NCBI RefSeq assembly: GCF_003387075.1
Contig: NZ_QUMQ01000001.1
Span: 1,860,001 to 1,924,000 of the forward strand
Length of the DNA: 64,000 bases
Source of the DNA: Asanoa ferruginea
Lineage (GTDB): Bacteria > Actinomycetota > Actinomycetes > Mycobacteriales > Micromonosporaceae
Direction: 5' to 3'
Below, piece after piece: positions 1-7,987 of this stretch (positions are counted from its first letter, which is position 1; each line of letters begins with the position of its first letter). Both the position numbers and the translations under genes were made by a program. The notes under the pieces were generated by a model. It did not search any database, was not told the DNA's origin, and saw only the letters and a program-made list of their open reading frames with translations.

Positions 1-766
1 CGGGGTCACCGCGATCGTGGTGCCGAAGGCCACGCAACCGCCGGCGGACACGGCGACGGCCGCCGGCCCGGCGCCCGCACCTCAAACGGCGCAGGATTGG
101 CTATTGGTCGCCGCGACGTCCAGCGCCACAGCTCCGGCCCGTGCCGGCCGCTACTGGGTCTACCGCAGTGAGGAGGCCGCCAAGGACCACCCCACGCTCG
201 TCATCGAGCAGTGGCTGTCCACGGTGGACCGGGCGCCGACGGCCGCATACTTCCGGGATCCGGTCAGTGGCGCGTGGAGCCGGCGCGACATGCAGGGCCA
301 CAGCGCGGCGAACAACTTCCTGCTCGGCGGCCAGGGCAGGTCCGCGCAGGCGATCGCCGCGCTCCCCGCCGACCCCGACAAGCTCAAGGCGAAACTGCTC
401 ACCTGGTACGCCGGCGGCGACGGCGACCAGGCCGATTTCCTGTTCTACTCCGCCAGCGCGCTCGTGCTGAGCCTGCCGGCCCGGCCGCAGGTGCGGTCGG
501 CCGCCTACCGGATGCTGGCCGGCGTGCCGGGCATCACCGCTCTGGGCCGGGTCACCGACGCGGCGGGGCGCACCGGCATCGCCGTGGCGATCAGCCACCG
601 GGGCGACAGCGGCGCGCAGGGCCAGGTCCGACTGATCATCGACCCGACGACCGGTGCGGCGCTCGCTCAGGAGCGGTGGACCGACGGGGTGAGGAGCAGC
701 TACACGGCGCTGCTGACGGCCGGCTGGTCAAACGAAGACCCGCCAGCGGCCGCCGACATCCACTGA
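1..766 (+). CDS. CU044_5270-family protein, 5' truncated
   Basis: The reading frame is open from the left edge; the first residues (GVTAIVVPKA) look like the end of a transmembrane helix, so the true start lies outside the window and the first in-frame GTG (position 17) is probably internal. The remaining part is an extracytoplasmic domain with the pattern of the actinobacterial CU044_5270 family: a W-x-Y motif near the membrane (RYWVYR), the LPADPDKLKAKL segment, the PARPQVRSAAYRMLAGVPG helix and a C-terminal IIDPTTGAAL strand. Members are typically encoded next to SigE-type ECF sigma factors; a sigma gene is at 3910-4440 but not adjacent, and the true partner is probably left of the window. 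Function is unknown. Confidence 0.75.
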   Translation, partial: GVTAIVVPKATQPPADTATAAGPAPAPQTAQDWLLVAATSSATAPARAGRYWVYRSEEAAKDHPTLVIEQWLSTVDRAPTAAYFRDPVSGAWSRRDMQGHSAANNFLLGGQGRSAQAIAALPADPDKLKAKLLTWYAGGDGDQADFLFYSASALVLSLPARPQVRSAAYRMLAGVPGITALGRVTDAAGRTGIAVAISHRGDSGAQGQVRLIIDPTTGAALAQERWTDGVRSSYTALLTAGWSNEDPPAAADIH

Positions 767-783
767 CGGCCTCGACAGCACCC

Positions 784-815
784 GCTGCCCCCGCCCATCA
801 TCGGGTGGGGGCAGC
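784..815 (+). terminator. Hairpin terminator after the CU044_5270 gene
   Basis: Arms 784-796 and 803-815 (GCTGCCCCCGCCC with its complement, one G-U pair) pair around a six-base loop ATCATC, 18 bases after the stop at 766. There is no T-run, as is common for actinomycete intrinsic terminators. Confidence 0.6.
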
Positions 816-837
816 ACCGTCCTGGCGGAGGTGAGCG

Positions 838-1041
838 ATGCGACGCGGCACCTGGCCGCTGGTCGGGCTGGTCGTCGGCGCCCTCGGCGGCGGGCTCTGG
901 GGCTGGTTCGGCAACGACTACGAGTCGGCCGACTCGGCCGTCGGCACCGGCTTCCTCGGTGCGCTGGCAGGGCTGCTCGCCGGTGCGGTCGCCTATTCGC
1001 TGGCTGGCCGCCGCCGTTCTCCGGGAAACCGCAAAAGCTGA
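838..1041 (+). CDS. Small glycine-rich membrane protein
   Basis: Encodes 67 residues with two predicted membrane helices (about 6-24 and 38-56), both rich in Gly and Ala, and a basic C-terminus (GRRRSPGNRKS). A good ribosome-binding site (GGAGGTGAG) sits just before the ATG. It starts 23 bases after the hairpin at 784-815, so it is probably transcribed separately from the preceding gene. The glycine-zipper look of the helices suggests a small integral membrane protein; no function can be assigned. Confidence 0.65.
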   Translation: MRRGTWPLVGLVVGALGGGLWGWFGNDYESADSAVGTGFLGALAGLLAGAVAYSLAGRRRSPGNRKS

Positions 1042-1176
1042 GCACGGTCCGCCTTACGGTGGGTGCTTGACGCCGCGACGGCCGTCGCCTCGAGCGCGCC
1101 GCCGCCGAGAGGTTCAGGCCCTGGTGTCCGGAGCGCGCGCAGTCCGCCACCACGGGCGCTGAGGGAGCTGGCCCAC

Positions 1177-2805
1177 ATGACCGCGCAGACGAACATCAAG
1201 ACCACCGTGCACAGCGTTACCTACGACCTGCTCCGGTCGCTGGGGTTGACCACCATCTTCGGCAACCCGGGGTCGACCGAGGAGACGTTCCTGGCGGATT
1301 TCCCCGACGACTTCACCTATGTGCTGGCGCTCCAGGAGGCCTCGGCGGTCGCCATGGCCGACGGGTATGCCCAGGCCACCCGACATCCCACGCTGGTCAA
1401 CCTGCATTCGCACGCCGGCCTGGGCAACGGCATGGGCAACATCGTCAACGCCAGCCAGGGGCACACGCCGCTCATCGTGCTGGCCGGCAACCAGCACCGC
1501 GAGATGATGATCGGCGACCCCTACCTCAGCAACCCGGACGCGCCGGTGATGCCCCGCCCGTGGGTCAAGTGGGCCTACGAGCCCTACCGCGCCGAGGACG
1601 TACCCGAAGCGTTCATGCGGGCTTATGTCACCGCTCTTCAGCCGCCCGCCGGTCCGGTGTTCCTGTCGGTCCCGCTCGACGACTGGAACCAGCCGCTCGA
1701 AGGTCCCGCGGTGCGGCGCCAGTTCAGCACCGGCTTCGCGCCGGACGCGGAGCGGTTGCGGCACTTCGCGCAACGCATCACCGACAGCGACCGGCCAGCG
1801 CTGGTTTTCGGTCCTGACGTCGACCGCGCCGGGGGTTGGGACGCGGCCGTCGCGCTGGCGGAGAAGCTCAACGCCGGCGTGTATGGCACGCCGCTGCCCG
1901 ACCGGGTCTCGTTCCCCGAGGACCACCCGCTCTACCAGGGCCCGATCGGCGAGTCGCTCAAGTCGATCAGTGACACCCTGGCCGGCCATGACGTGGTCGT
2001 CGTCATCGGCGCCCAGGTGTTCCGTTACTACGCCTACGAGGCCGGGGAGGTGCTGGCACCCGGCACCGACCTGCTGCACATCACCCACGACCCGCGCGTG
2101 GCCGCCGCGGCCCGGGTCGGCGACAGCATTCTCGGCGAGCTGCGCCAGTCGACGGAGATGCTCACCGAGCTGGTCGGCGCCAACGGTCGCGACAAGCCCA
2201 AGCCGCTCGCGCGCCAACACCCGAAGCTGCCGAAGAAGGAGAGCAGCCCGCTGACGCCGGACGAGGTCTACGCGGCGCTGGCCGAGGTGCGGCCCGAGCA
2301 CGCCGTGCTGGTCAACGAGTCGACGTCCACGATGGAGCAGCACCAGGAGTGGCTGCCCACGGTCGAGCCGGACGCCAACTACGCCACACCCAGCGGCGGG
2401 ATCGGCTGGGCGCTGCCGGCCTCGGTCGGCATCGCCCTCGGCGACCGCGACCGCGGCGACCACCGGCCGGTGATCGGGCTGATCGGCGACGGCTCGCTGG
2501 AATACTCCATCCAGTCACTGTGGACAGCGGCACAACACAAACTGCCCAACGTGTACGTGGCGATGCGCAACGGCGAGTATGCCGTCCTCAAGTCCTTCGG
2601 CGAACTCGAGCACACGCCCGGTGTGCCCGGCCTCGACCTGCCCGGCCTCGACATCGCCTCGCTGGCCCGCGGCTTCGGCTGCGCGGCCGTCGACGTCACC
2701 ACGACGGCGGAGCTCAAGGCCGAGTTCACCAAGGCCTTGAGCTCCAACTCCGACCGGCCGACGGTCATCGTGGTGACAACCCAGCCGGAGCACGCGTCGC
2801 TGTGA
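1177..2805 (+). CDS. mdlC: Benzoylformate decarboxylase (ThDP enzyme)
   Basis: 542 residues, close to the 528 of Pseudomonas putida benzoylformate decarboxylase, which converts benzoylformate to benzaldehyde and CO2 in the mandelate pathway. Seen: GNPGSTEETF (about 29-38) with the Ser matching the substrate-binding Ser26; the catalytic Glu in ALQEASAVAMADGYA; LHSHAGLGN containing the His70 equivalent; and the ThDP-Mg motif GDGSLEYSIQSLW...NGEYAVLK near 435-475. The ATG at 1177 is preferred over an upstream in-frame TTG because GAGGGAG precedes it and the family N-terminus begins here. No other mandelate genes are adjacent, so the physiological 2-oxo-acid is uncertain; another aryl- or alkyl-glyoxylate decarboxylase is possible. 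Confidence 0.85.
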   Translation: MTAQTNIKTTVHSVTYDLLRSLGLTTIFGNPGSTEETFLADFPDDFTYVLALQEASAVAMADGYAQATRHPTLVNLHSHAGLGNGMGNIVNASQGHTPLIVLAGNQHREMMIGDPYLSNPDAPVMPRPWVKWAYEPYRAEDVPEAFMRAYVTALQPPAGPVFLSVPLDDWNQPLEGPAVRRQFSTGFAPDAERLRHFAQRITDSDRPALVFGPDVDRAGGWDAAVALAEKLNAGVYGTPLPDRVSFPEDHPLYQGPIGESLKSISDTLAGHDVVVVIGAQVFRYYAYEAGEVLAPGTDLLHITHDPRVAAAARVGDSILGELRQSTEMLTELVGANGRDKPKPLARQHPKLPKKESSPLTPDEVYAALAEVRPEHAVLVNESTSTMEQHQEWLPTVEPDANYATPSGGIGWALPASVGIALGDRDRGDHRPVIGLIGDGSLEYSIQSLWTAAQHKLPNVYVAMRNGEYAVLKSFGELEHTPGVPGLDLPGLDIASLARGFGCAAVDVTTTAELKAEFTKALSSNSDRPTVIVVTTQPEHASL

Positions 2806-2809
2806 GCGC

Positions 2810-3913
2810 TCAGGGGCGGCCGAAGGCGAGGTCGTTCTCGACGCCACGGAGCGCCGACGGCAACGGAATCCGTTGCAGCTCCTTGCCCTCGGTCGAGAAG
2901 ACGACGAGCTGCCGGGCCGCTACGGCGACGATCCGGTCGGTGGTGGCCCAGACGACCGACCTGGCCAGGAACTCGTCCTCCGGCCGAGGGTCGAGTGCCG
3001 CCACCAGGTTGCCGGTGGCCGCTTCGATGATCCCGATCCCGGAGGAGTTGCCAGCCGAGATCGAGGCGACGACGTAGCGGCCGTCGGGCGACCAGGCATC
3101 GCCGGTCTGCACCGTTCCGGGCAGGAGCACCCGGCGACTCCGGCCGTCCGCGACCGAATACGCCTGGAAGGCGACCTGTGACTGGCCCGCCTCGGGGAGG
3201 CTGACCTCCTGGCCACCGGGCAGCCAACTCGGGCGGCAGAGTTCCCAGCAGAGCACCGATGGTCGCAGCGTGCGAGCCCGTGCCCCGGCCGCGTCCACCA
3301 GGACGATGCTGATCGTGTCCTGCTCCGGGCCCGGACCGGAGAAAACCAGCCGGCGGCTGTCGGCTGACCACTCTGGCGCGCCGACCTCCAGCTTCGGTCC
3401 GGTGACCCAGCGGACATGTTTGCTGGCGAGATCGAGAAGGCCCAGTCGACCGTTGTCGTCAGCGACGGCCGCGAGCTTGCCGTTCGGAGACACCCACGCC
3501 TGCGGATAGCCGGAGGAGCGGTATTTGTGCAGCTTCGGGTCATAGATTTGGCTGCCGGAGTCATTGCTGGCGCTGGCAACGTAGAGGCCGCCGGGCAGCG
3601 CGACCGCGCCGGGTGGCGCCGGCTTGGGCGGAGCCATGGTGGGCGGCGCGCTCGTGGAGGGCGCGCTCGTGGAGGGCGCGCTCGTGGCCGGTGGCGTGCT
3701 GGCCGGGGCTCCGAGCGGCCCCGGCGCCTGGCCGGGCAGGTAGACGAACGGCGCGACCACGGCCGCGACCGCCAACGCCCCGCCGACACCGCCGAAGACG
3801 TTGCGACGCAACCGCATCCGGCGGGTCCGCCGCAGCACCGCCTGGGTCGGGTTGGTGAAGCGCAACTCCTCACCGAGGTGCCGCAGGGCCTGTTCCACCC
3901 GCTCCTCGCTCAT
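2810..3913 (-). CDS. Membrane partner of ECF sigma factor with beta-propeller-like domain
   Basis: 367 residues. A short cytoplasmic N-terminus (RVEQALRHLGEELRF) is followed by a basic stretch, one membrane helix (about 38-58), a Pro/Ser/Thr linker and a secreted domain with repeated strand motifs such as WSPDGRYV, WVSPNGKLAAV and WSADSRRLVF, typical of TolB/WD40-like beta-propellers. Its start overlaps the stop of the sigma-factor gene (ATGA at 3910-3913), so the two are translationally coupled. By analogy with SigE-type ECF pairs it probably senses something outside the membrane and controls the sigma factor, but no zinc anti-sigma motif (HxxxCxxC) is present. The linker DNA has a 15-bp unit repeated three times (3646-3690), giving the repeated APSTS-type residues. 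Confidence 0.75.
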   Translation of the reverse strand: MSEERVEQALRHLGEELRFTNPTQAVLRRTRRMRLRRNVFGGVGGALAVAAVVAPFVYLPGQAPGPLGAPASTPPATSAPSTSAPSTSAPPTMAPPKPAPPGAVALPGGLYVASASNDSGSQIYDPKLHKYRSSGYPQAWVSPNGKLAAVADDNGRLGLLDLASKHVRWVTGPKLEVGAPEWSADSRRLVFSGPGPEQDTISIVLVDAAGARARTLRPSVLCWELCRPSWLPGGQEVSLPEAGQSQVAFQAYSVADGRSRRVLLPGTVQTGDAWSPDGRYVVASISAGNSSGIGIIEAATGNLVAALDPRPEDEFLARSVVWATTDRIVAVAARQLVVFSTEGKELQRIPLPSALRGVENDLAFGRP

Positions 3914-4440
3914 GTGATGACCTCCAGGTCAGCGTCGTCGGGCGCCAGGAGGCCCTGGCTGGCAATCAGCTCGCGAAGCCGGGCCAATGCCCGGGATGCT
4001 TGACTGGCAACGGTTCCCGGTGAGCAGCCCAACACCTCCGCGACCTGTTTCTCGCTGAGGTCTTCGAGATAGCGCAACACCAGCACCGCCCGCTGCCGGG
4101 GTGGCAGCCGCAGCAGCGCGCTGTGCACGGCGAGCCGATCGGCGACTTGTCGAGACAGGTCACCACGGGCGCTGCGCTCCGGCACCGACTCGACCGAGAC
4201 CTCGCGCAGCCGCCGCAGCTTCTGCCAGCGCGAGATGTGGTCGTGGTAGAGGATCTTCCGCACATACAACTCGGCGCCGTGCTCGATCTTGTTCCAGCGG
4301 AGTGCCGTCTTCGCCAACGCGGTCTGCAGCAGATCCTCCGCCGCCTGCCGATTCCCCGTCAGCGCGTACGCGACCCGGAGCAGGGCATGACCGCGTTCCG
4401 TGACGAACGCGGTGAACTCCCGCTCGGCTGCTTCATCCAT
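3910..4440 (-). CDS. SigE-family ECF RNA polymerase sigma factor
   Basis: 176 residues with the two ECF domains. Region 2 (about 10-75) has FVTERGHALLRVAYALTGN and AEDLLQTALAK; region 4 (about 110-165) has LPPRQRAVLVLRYLEDLSE, a helix-turn-helix EVLGCSPGTVASQASRAL and a short tail. This is the streptomycete and micromonosporal SigE-like group. A strong ribosome-binding site (GGAGGGGAGG) precedes the ATG. The gene leads a two-gene operon with its membrane partner (overlap 3910-3913). Upstream, 4455-4472 holds a 5-bp inverted repeat (GCTGA/TCAGC) that might be an autoregulatory site, though this is weak. Confidence 0.88.
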   Translation of the reverse strand: MDEAAEREFTAFVTERGHALLRVAYALTGNRQAAEDLLQTALAKTALRWNKIEHGAELYVRKILYHDHISRWQKLRRLREVSVESVPERSARGDLSRQVADRLAVHSALLRLPPRQRAVLVLRYLEDLSEKQVAEVLGCSPGTVASQASRALARLRELIASQGLLAPDDADLEVIT

Positions 4441-4502
4441 GGATCCTCCCCTCCGCTGACATAGACATCAGCCGACGGAAGAACCTTGCATGCCGGGCGA
4501 AA

Positions 4503-5147
4503 CTAGGGCCAGAGCAGTTCGCGGGTCCAGCCGGCCGCAGTGCGCGAATACCGGAGCCTGGTGTGCTTGCGCTCCTTGTCGCCCTGCCAGAACTCGACCT
4601 CGGTGGCGGCGACGGTGTAGCGGGTCCACCCCGGGTCGACGAAGTCGGGTTCGGCCGCGATCCGCTGGGTGGCCTGCGTGACCGCGAGGTCGAGGGTGGC
4701 CCGGTCGGCCAGCGGTTGGCTCTGCCGCCCGAGCGAGGCTTCGGCGCGCGACCCCGCCGGCCGGGCGAGGAAATCGGCGGCGCCGGACTCGGGACGCACC
4801 GGCCCGCGCACCCGGATCTGGCGGGCCTGCGCCGGCCAGTAGAAGGTCAACGCCGCAACGGGGTGCCGGCTCAACTCCTGGCCCTTGGGCGCTGCCGCAT
4901 GCGCGGCGAACTGCCACCCCTCGTCGTCGACCTGCTTGAGGATCAGGACCCGGGCAGACGGCACCCCGTCGAGGCCGATGGTGGACAGCGTCATGGCATG
5001 CGGCTCGCGGACCCCCGCCTCGACGGCGCTGCTGAGCCAGCCGAGGAACAACGTGTCCGGCCGCGCCGGCGCCTGCGCGGGGTCGAAGCTGGGCAACTGG
5101 CCGGCGAAGACCGGCAGCGCGCGCAGGTAGCTCCGGATGTCGGTCAT
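4503..5147 (-). CDS. PdxH-like pyridoxamine 5'-phosphate oxidase family protein
   Basis: 214 residues, the usual PNPOx length. Seen: MTLSTIGLDGVPSARVLILK (FMN-binding split barrel), KGQELSRHPVAALTFYWPAQ, RQIRVRGPV, and the C-terminal PdxH signature region EFWQGDKERKHTRLRY. The family enzyme oxidises pyridoxine/pyridoxamine phosphate to pyridoxal phosphate using FMN. The signature differs from canonical PdxH (expected R-[LIV]-H-[DN]-R, here R-K-H-T-R), so another flavin-dependent substrate is possible. The ATG at 5147 overlaps the stop of the upstream methyltransferase gene (ATGA), and the pair appears to be driven from the divergent promoter at 5906-5937. Confidence 0.8.
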   Translation of the reverse strand: MTDIRSYLRALPVFAGQLPSFDPAQAPARPDTLFLGWLSSAVEAGVREPHAMTLSTIGLDGVPSARVLILKQVDDEGWQFAAHAAAPKGQELSRHPVAALTFYWPAQARQIRVRGPVRPESGAADFLARPAGSRAEASLGRQSQPLADRATLDLAVTQATQRIAAEPDFVDPGWTRYTVAATEVEFWQGDKERKHTRLRYSRTAAGWTRELLWP

Positions 5148-5899
5148 GGCCGGCCGACGATCAAGCGCAGCGATCCGACGAACATCGATTGGGTACGCAG
5201 GTGCCCGTACCGGGCGTCCCATTCCCCCGACGCGAGGTCGGCGCGGAGCGCTTCGACGGCGCGGGTGGTGGCGGCCTCGTCGACGAAGCCCCACGCCGAT
5301 TGCGCCGCCCGGACCCGCGGGTCGAGGAACCGCTCCGGGCGGGCGTAGTAGGCCTCGGTGAACCCGTCGACGCAGTCGATCGGTATCGGCACCTCGATGA
5401 CCTCCGCGCTGGACCCGATGGCGGCCGCGATGGTGCCGATCGCCGGGTAGCGGCGGCGTTCCGCGGCGATCAACTCCGGTGCGTACGCGGCCAGCCAGAG
5501 CCGGTCGAGGGCGGCGCCGTCGAAGGTCAGCACGAGCACGGGGCCGCGGGCGACCCGCCGGAGTTCGGCCAGGCCGCGGGCGGTGTCCGCCCACTGGTGC
5601 ACGGTGACGCTGGCCAGCACCGCGTCGAAGGAGTGGTCGTCGAACGGGAGATGCTCGGCGGTGGCGTCCAGCGCGGGCACCGCCGTCGCCGGCCGTTGCG
5701 CGCGCATCCGCGCCGACGGCTCGACCGCGACGACGTAGCGATCGGTGGGCTCGTAGGAGCCGGCGCCCGCGCCGACGTTGAGCAGGGTCCGGGCGTCGCC
5801 CAGCGCGGTGTGGACCAGTGCCGCGATCCGGGGATCGGGACGCCGCTGCACGGCGTACCCGTGGCCATTGGTCTCGTAGTCGAAGTCGCCCTTGATCAT
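5144..5899 (-). CDS. Class I SAM-dependent methyltransferase
   Basis: 251 residues. The Rossmann glycine motif is LLNVGAGAGSYEP (about 38-50), the acidic strand-2 end is VVAVEPSARMRAQRP, and post-motifs LPFDDHSFDAVLASVTVHQW match Methyltransf_11 enzymes. The substrate cannot be read from the sequence. The start ATG (5899) lies six bases after a TAGCGT -10 element, suggesting a leaderless transcript. First gene of a two-gene operon with the PdxH-like gene, divergent from a MerR regulator 55 bp away, which probably controls it. Confidence 0.85.
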   Translation of the reverse strand: MIKGDFDYETNGHGYAVQRRPDPRIAALVHTALGDARTLLNVGAGAGSYEPTDRYVVAVEPSARMRAQRPATAVPALDATAEHLPFDDHSFDAVLASVTVHQWADTARGLAELRRVARGPVLVLTFDGAALDRLWLAAYAPELIAAERRRYPAIGTIAAAIGSSAEVIEVPIPIDCVDGFTEAYYARPERFLDPRVRAAQSAWGFVDEAATTRAVEALRADLASGEWDARYGHLRTQSMFVGSLRLIVGRP

Positions 5900-5905
5900 G
5901 CCGCG

Positions 5906-5948
5906 ACGCTAAACCCGCACCTCGGGGTACAGGTCAAGGGTTTATGGT
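5906..5948. promoter_or_regulatory. MerR-type divergent promoter/operator
   Basis: On the minus strand, TTGACC (5932-5937) and TAGCGT (5906-5911) are 20 bp apart; a one-base shift of the -10 gives 19 bp. This is the over-long spacer typical of MerR-activated promoters. The spacer edge carries ACCT-8-AGGT (within 5921-5936). On the plus strand, TATGGT (5943-5948) lies six bases before the GTG of the regulator. Both transcripts would be leaderless. Inference from pattern; not experimentally supported. Confidence 0.5.
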
Positions 5949-5954
5949 CGCCGG

Positions 5955-6890
5955 GTGCGAGTGGGTGAGCTGGCGCGGCAGACCGGCACGACGATCCGGG
6001 CCCTGCGCTATTACGAGTCGGTCGGCCTGGTGGTGCCGCGCCGGCTGGGCAACGGCTACCGCGAATACGACCCGATCGCGGTGCGCCTGGTCGACCAGAT
6101 CCGCGAGCTGATGGCGCTGGGGCTCAGCGTCGAGGAGACCCGGCCGTTCGTTGAGTCGATCGCCGCCGGGGCCGACGACGCCGACGTCTGCGCGGCCGCG
6201 CTGGCGACCTATCGGAGCACGATCACCGGGTTGCAGGAACGGATCGGCAAGCTGACCGCGCAGCGCGACGCCCTCGACGCCCGCCTCGACGCGGTCGCCG
6301 GCCGGGTGGTGACCGCCGGACCCGCCGCGGTCGCCGATCCGGGCAACTTGATCGGCCGCGCCCTGCCGGCTCTGGTCTTCTACGCCACCGACGGTCGCCC
6401 GGTCGACCTCGGCGCGCTCGGCCCTGGTCGCAGCGTCATCTTCGTCTACCCGCTGACCGGGCGGCCCGGCGTCGACCTGCCCAACAGCCTGCTGGAGGTG
6501 CCCGGCGCGCTCGGCGACGCGGAGCCGGCGACCTGGTTCCGCGACCACCACGCCGAGCTCCGCACCGCCGGCGCCGCGCGCGTCTACGGGTTGTCGGCGC
6601 AGTCGACCGGCTATCAGCGCGAACTCGCGCACCGGCTGCGGCTGCCCTACCCGCTCATCCCCGATCCACGGCTCACGCTGGCCGCCGCGTTCGGTCTGCC
6701 CACCTTCACCGCGGGCGACATGACGTTGTACGAGCGCCTGACGCTGGTCGTCGCCGACGGGGTGGTCTCGCATGTCTTCCACCCGATCCCGTCGCCGGCG
6801 TCGCATGCACTGGAAGTCATGCGTTGGCTGACCCAGCAGCGTGCTACTGCTGGAGACGAAGGCTCCAGGTGGCGTCGCCGGGCGAGCTGA
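5955..6890 (+). CDS. MerR regulator fused to a cysteine-less peroxiredoxin-like domain
   Basis: 311 residues. Residues 1-70 are a MerR DNA-binding domain (MRVGELARQTGTTIRALRYY, NGYREYDPIAVRLVDQI); 75-120 is the dimerisation coiled coil; 133-300 resembles AhpC/TSA-type peroxiredoxins (VIFVYPLTGRPG, WFRDHHAEL, VYGLSAQSTGYQRELA, PYPLIPDPRLTLAAAFGLP). In related stand-alone proteins the loop before FRDHxxEL is CTPQSC-like; here it reads GDAEPATWFRDHHAEL, so both cysteines are replaced. The only Cys is at 79, in the linker helix. The domain is therefore probably a ligand or redox sensor without peroxidase activity. GTG start with a likely leaderless promoter. It probably regulates the divergent methyltransferase/PdxH-like operon. 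Its last 47 bases overlap the convergent lipoprotein gene. Confidence 0.82.
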   Translation: MRVGELARQTGTTIRALRYYESVGLVVPRRLGNGYREYDPIAVRLVDQIRELMALGLSVEETRPFVESIAAGADDADVCAAALATYRSTITGLQERIGKLTAQRDALDARLDAVAGRVVTAGPAAVADPGNLIGRALPALVFYATDGRPVDLGALGPGRSVIFVYPLTGRPGVDLPNSLLEVPGALGDAEPATWFRDHHAELRTAGAARVYGLSAQSTGYQRELAHRLRLPYPLIPDPRLTLAAAFGLPTFTAGDMTLYERLTLVVADGVVSHVFHPIPSPASHALEVMRWLTQQRATAGDEGSRWRRRAS

Positions 6891-7287
6891 CCTGGACGGT
6901 CAGCTCGTTGCCAGCTGCCACGGTGGCCTGGTTGCGGGCGGCGTAGCCCTCGGGCGTGCACGGCACGGTAAAGCGGTCGAGCGGCTTGAGCTCGACCTCG
7001 ATCTCGGTGCCGGCGGTGCCGTGGCACGTCACCAACTCCCAGAGCGGGACGCCGCCGCGGATCTTTGCGCGGCCGACGATCGCGGAGCCCTGGGTCGGCT
7101 TCTGGTAGATCAGCGTTTTGACGTCGGGCAGTTCCGTCGCCTCGGCCGGGATCGGGCTGGCTGGGTCGGCCACCGGCACGGTCACCGGCGGAGTCGCGGT
7201 TGCCGCCGGGGTGTCGTCGGAGGTGCAGGCGGAGACCGCGGTCGCGAGCGCGACCAGCATGAGAGAGATCCCGATCGAGCGTCGCAT
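6844..7287 (-). CDS. Putative secreted lipoprotein
   Basis: About 147 residues: a signal peptide (RRSIGISLMLVALATAVSAC) with lipobox AVSAC, a Thr/Pro-rich linker, and a mature domain with two further cysteines (VTCHG, TVPCTPEG) that may form a disulfide. The ATG at 7287 has GGGGA five to six bases upstream; an ATG at 7293 is an alternative. The 3' end overlaps the MerR-peroxiredoxin gene by 47 bp, tail to tail. Function not recognised. Confidence 0.65.
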   Translation of the reverse strand: MRRSIGISLMLVALATAVSACTSDDTPAATATPPVTVPVADPASPIPAEATELPDVKTLIYQKPTQGSAIVGRAKIRGGVPLWELVTCHGTAGTEIEVELKPLDRFTVPCTPEGYAARNQATVAAGNELTVQVSSPGDATWSLRLQQ

Positions 7288-7354
7288 TGTCATCCCCGGG
7301 GTGTGGTGGATGCAGATCATAGGTCGCGATCATCGAGCGAGCTACGGTCGTGGG

Positions 7355-7660
7355 ATGCGCGTTCCTACCGCGGCGATCACCGCAGGATCCCTCATCGGCG
7401 GCTGGCAACTGGCCCGCAAAACCGGCAACCGCCCCCTCGGCGGCGTGGTCCTCGCCGCGGGCGGGGTGGCGGCCGGCCGCGAATGGGCCCGGCAGACCAG
7501 CCCGGGGGTGACCGGGGCGCTTGTCGCGACCTACCTCGCCGCCTTCGGGCTGTCGCATCCGCTGGCAAAGAAGATCGGCTCGTGGCCGGCGGTGTTGGCC
7601 GTCTCGGCACTGACCGCCGCAGCCTCCTACGCCGCCGCGGACCGCCACCCACGCCCGTAG
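7355..7660 (+). CDS. Small hypothetical membrane protein
   Basis: 101 residues beginning MRVPTAAITAGSLIGGW, alternating short Ala/Gly-rich hydrophobic stretches (about 5-20, 28-42, 55-68 and 78-95), so probably a small membrane protein. The region divergent from the lipoprotein gene (7288-7354) would hold both promoters. Its last codons (AAADRHPRP) are the apparent source of the tandem repeat that follows: the TAG stop at 7658-7660 corresponds to CAG in the later copies. Confidence 0.55.
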   Translation: MRVPTAAITAGSLIGGWQLARKTGNRPLGGVVLAAGGVAAGREWARQTSPGVTGALVATYLAAFGLSHPLAKKIGSWPAVLAVSALTAAASYAAADRHPRP

Positions 7661-7957
7661 GCCGACTCGGCACGCGCCCGTAGGCCGTCTCGGCCACCAC
7701 CCACGGCCGCAGGCCGCCGCGGACCGCCACCCACGGCCGCAGGCCGCCGCGGACCGCCACCCACGGCCGCAGGCCGCCGCGGACCGCCACCCACGGCCGC
7801 AGCCCAAGTCGGACCGCCACCCCCGCCGCAGCCCGACTCGGACCGCCACCCCCGGCCACAGCCGCAAGCCACCTCTGGACCGACACCCCCGCGCAGCCCG
7901 ACTCGGACCGCCACCCCCGGCCACCGCCGCAAGCCACCTCCGGACCGACACCCGCGG
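7628..7957. repeat. GC-rich tandem repeat tract (30-bp and 65-bp periods)
   Basis: Three identical 30-bp units lie at 7711-7740, 7741-7770 and 7771-7800 (each begins AGGCCGCCGCGGACC). Degenerate units run on both sides, starting within the 3' end of the preceding gene (from about 7628). A second-level 65-bp direct repeat follows at 7828-7892 and 7893-7957, with only a few differences. The tract fills the gap 7661-7987; no gene is credible in it. Open frames on the minus strand here are repeats of Arg/Gly/Pro-rich residues and are not accepted as coding. Confidence 0.85.
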
Positions 7958-7987
7958 CCGTAGGCCGAGGGCCGCCGAACGCGGCCC

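Noticed and set aside
7627-7937. Minus-strand open frames over the GC-rich repeat
   Set aside because: They translate only the repeat into Arg/Gly/Trp-rich runs, have no start signal and no domain.
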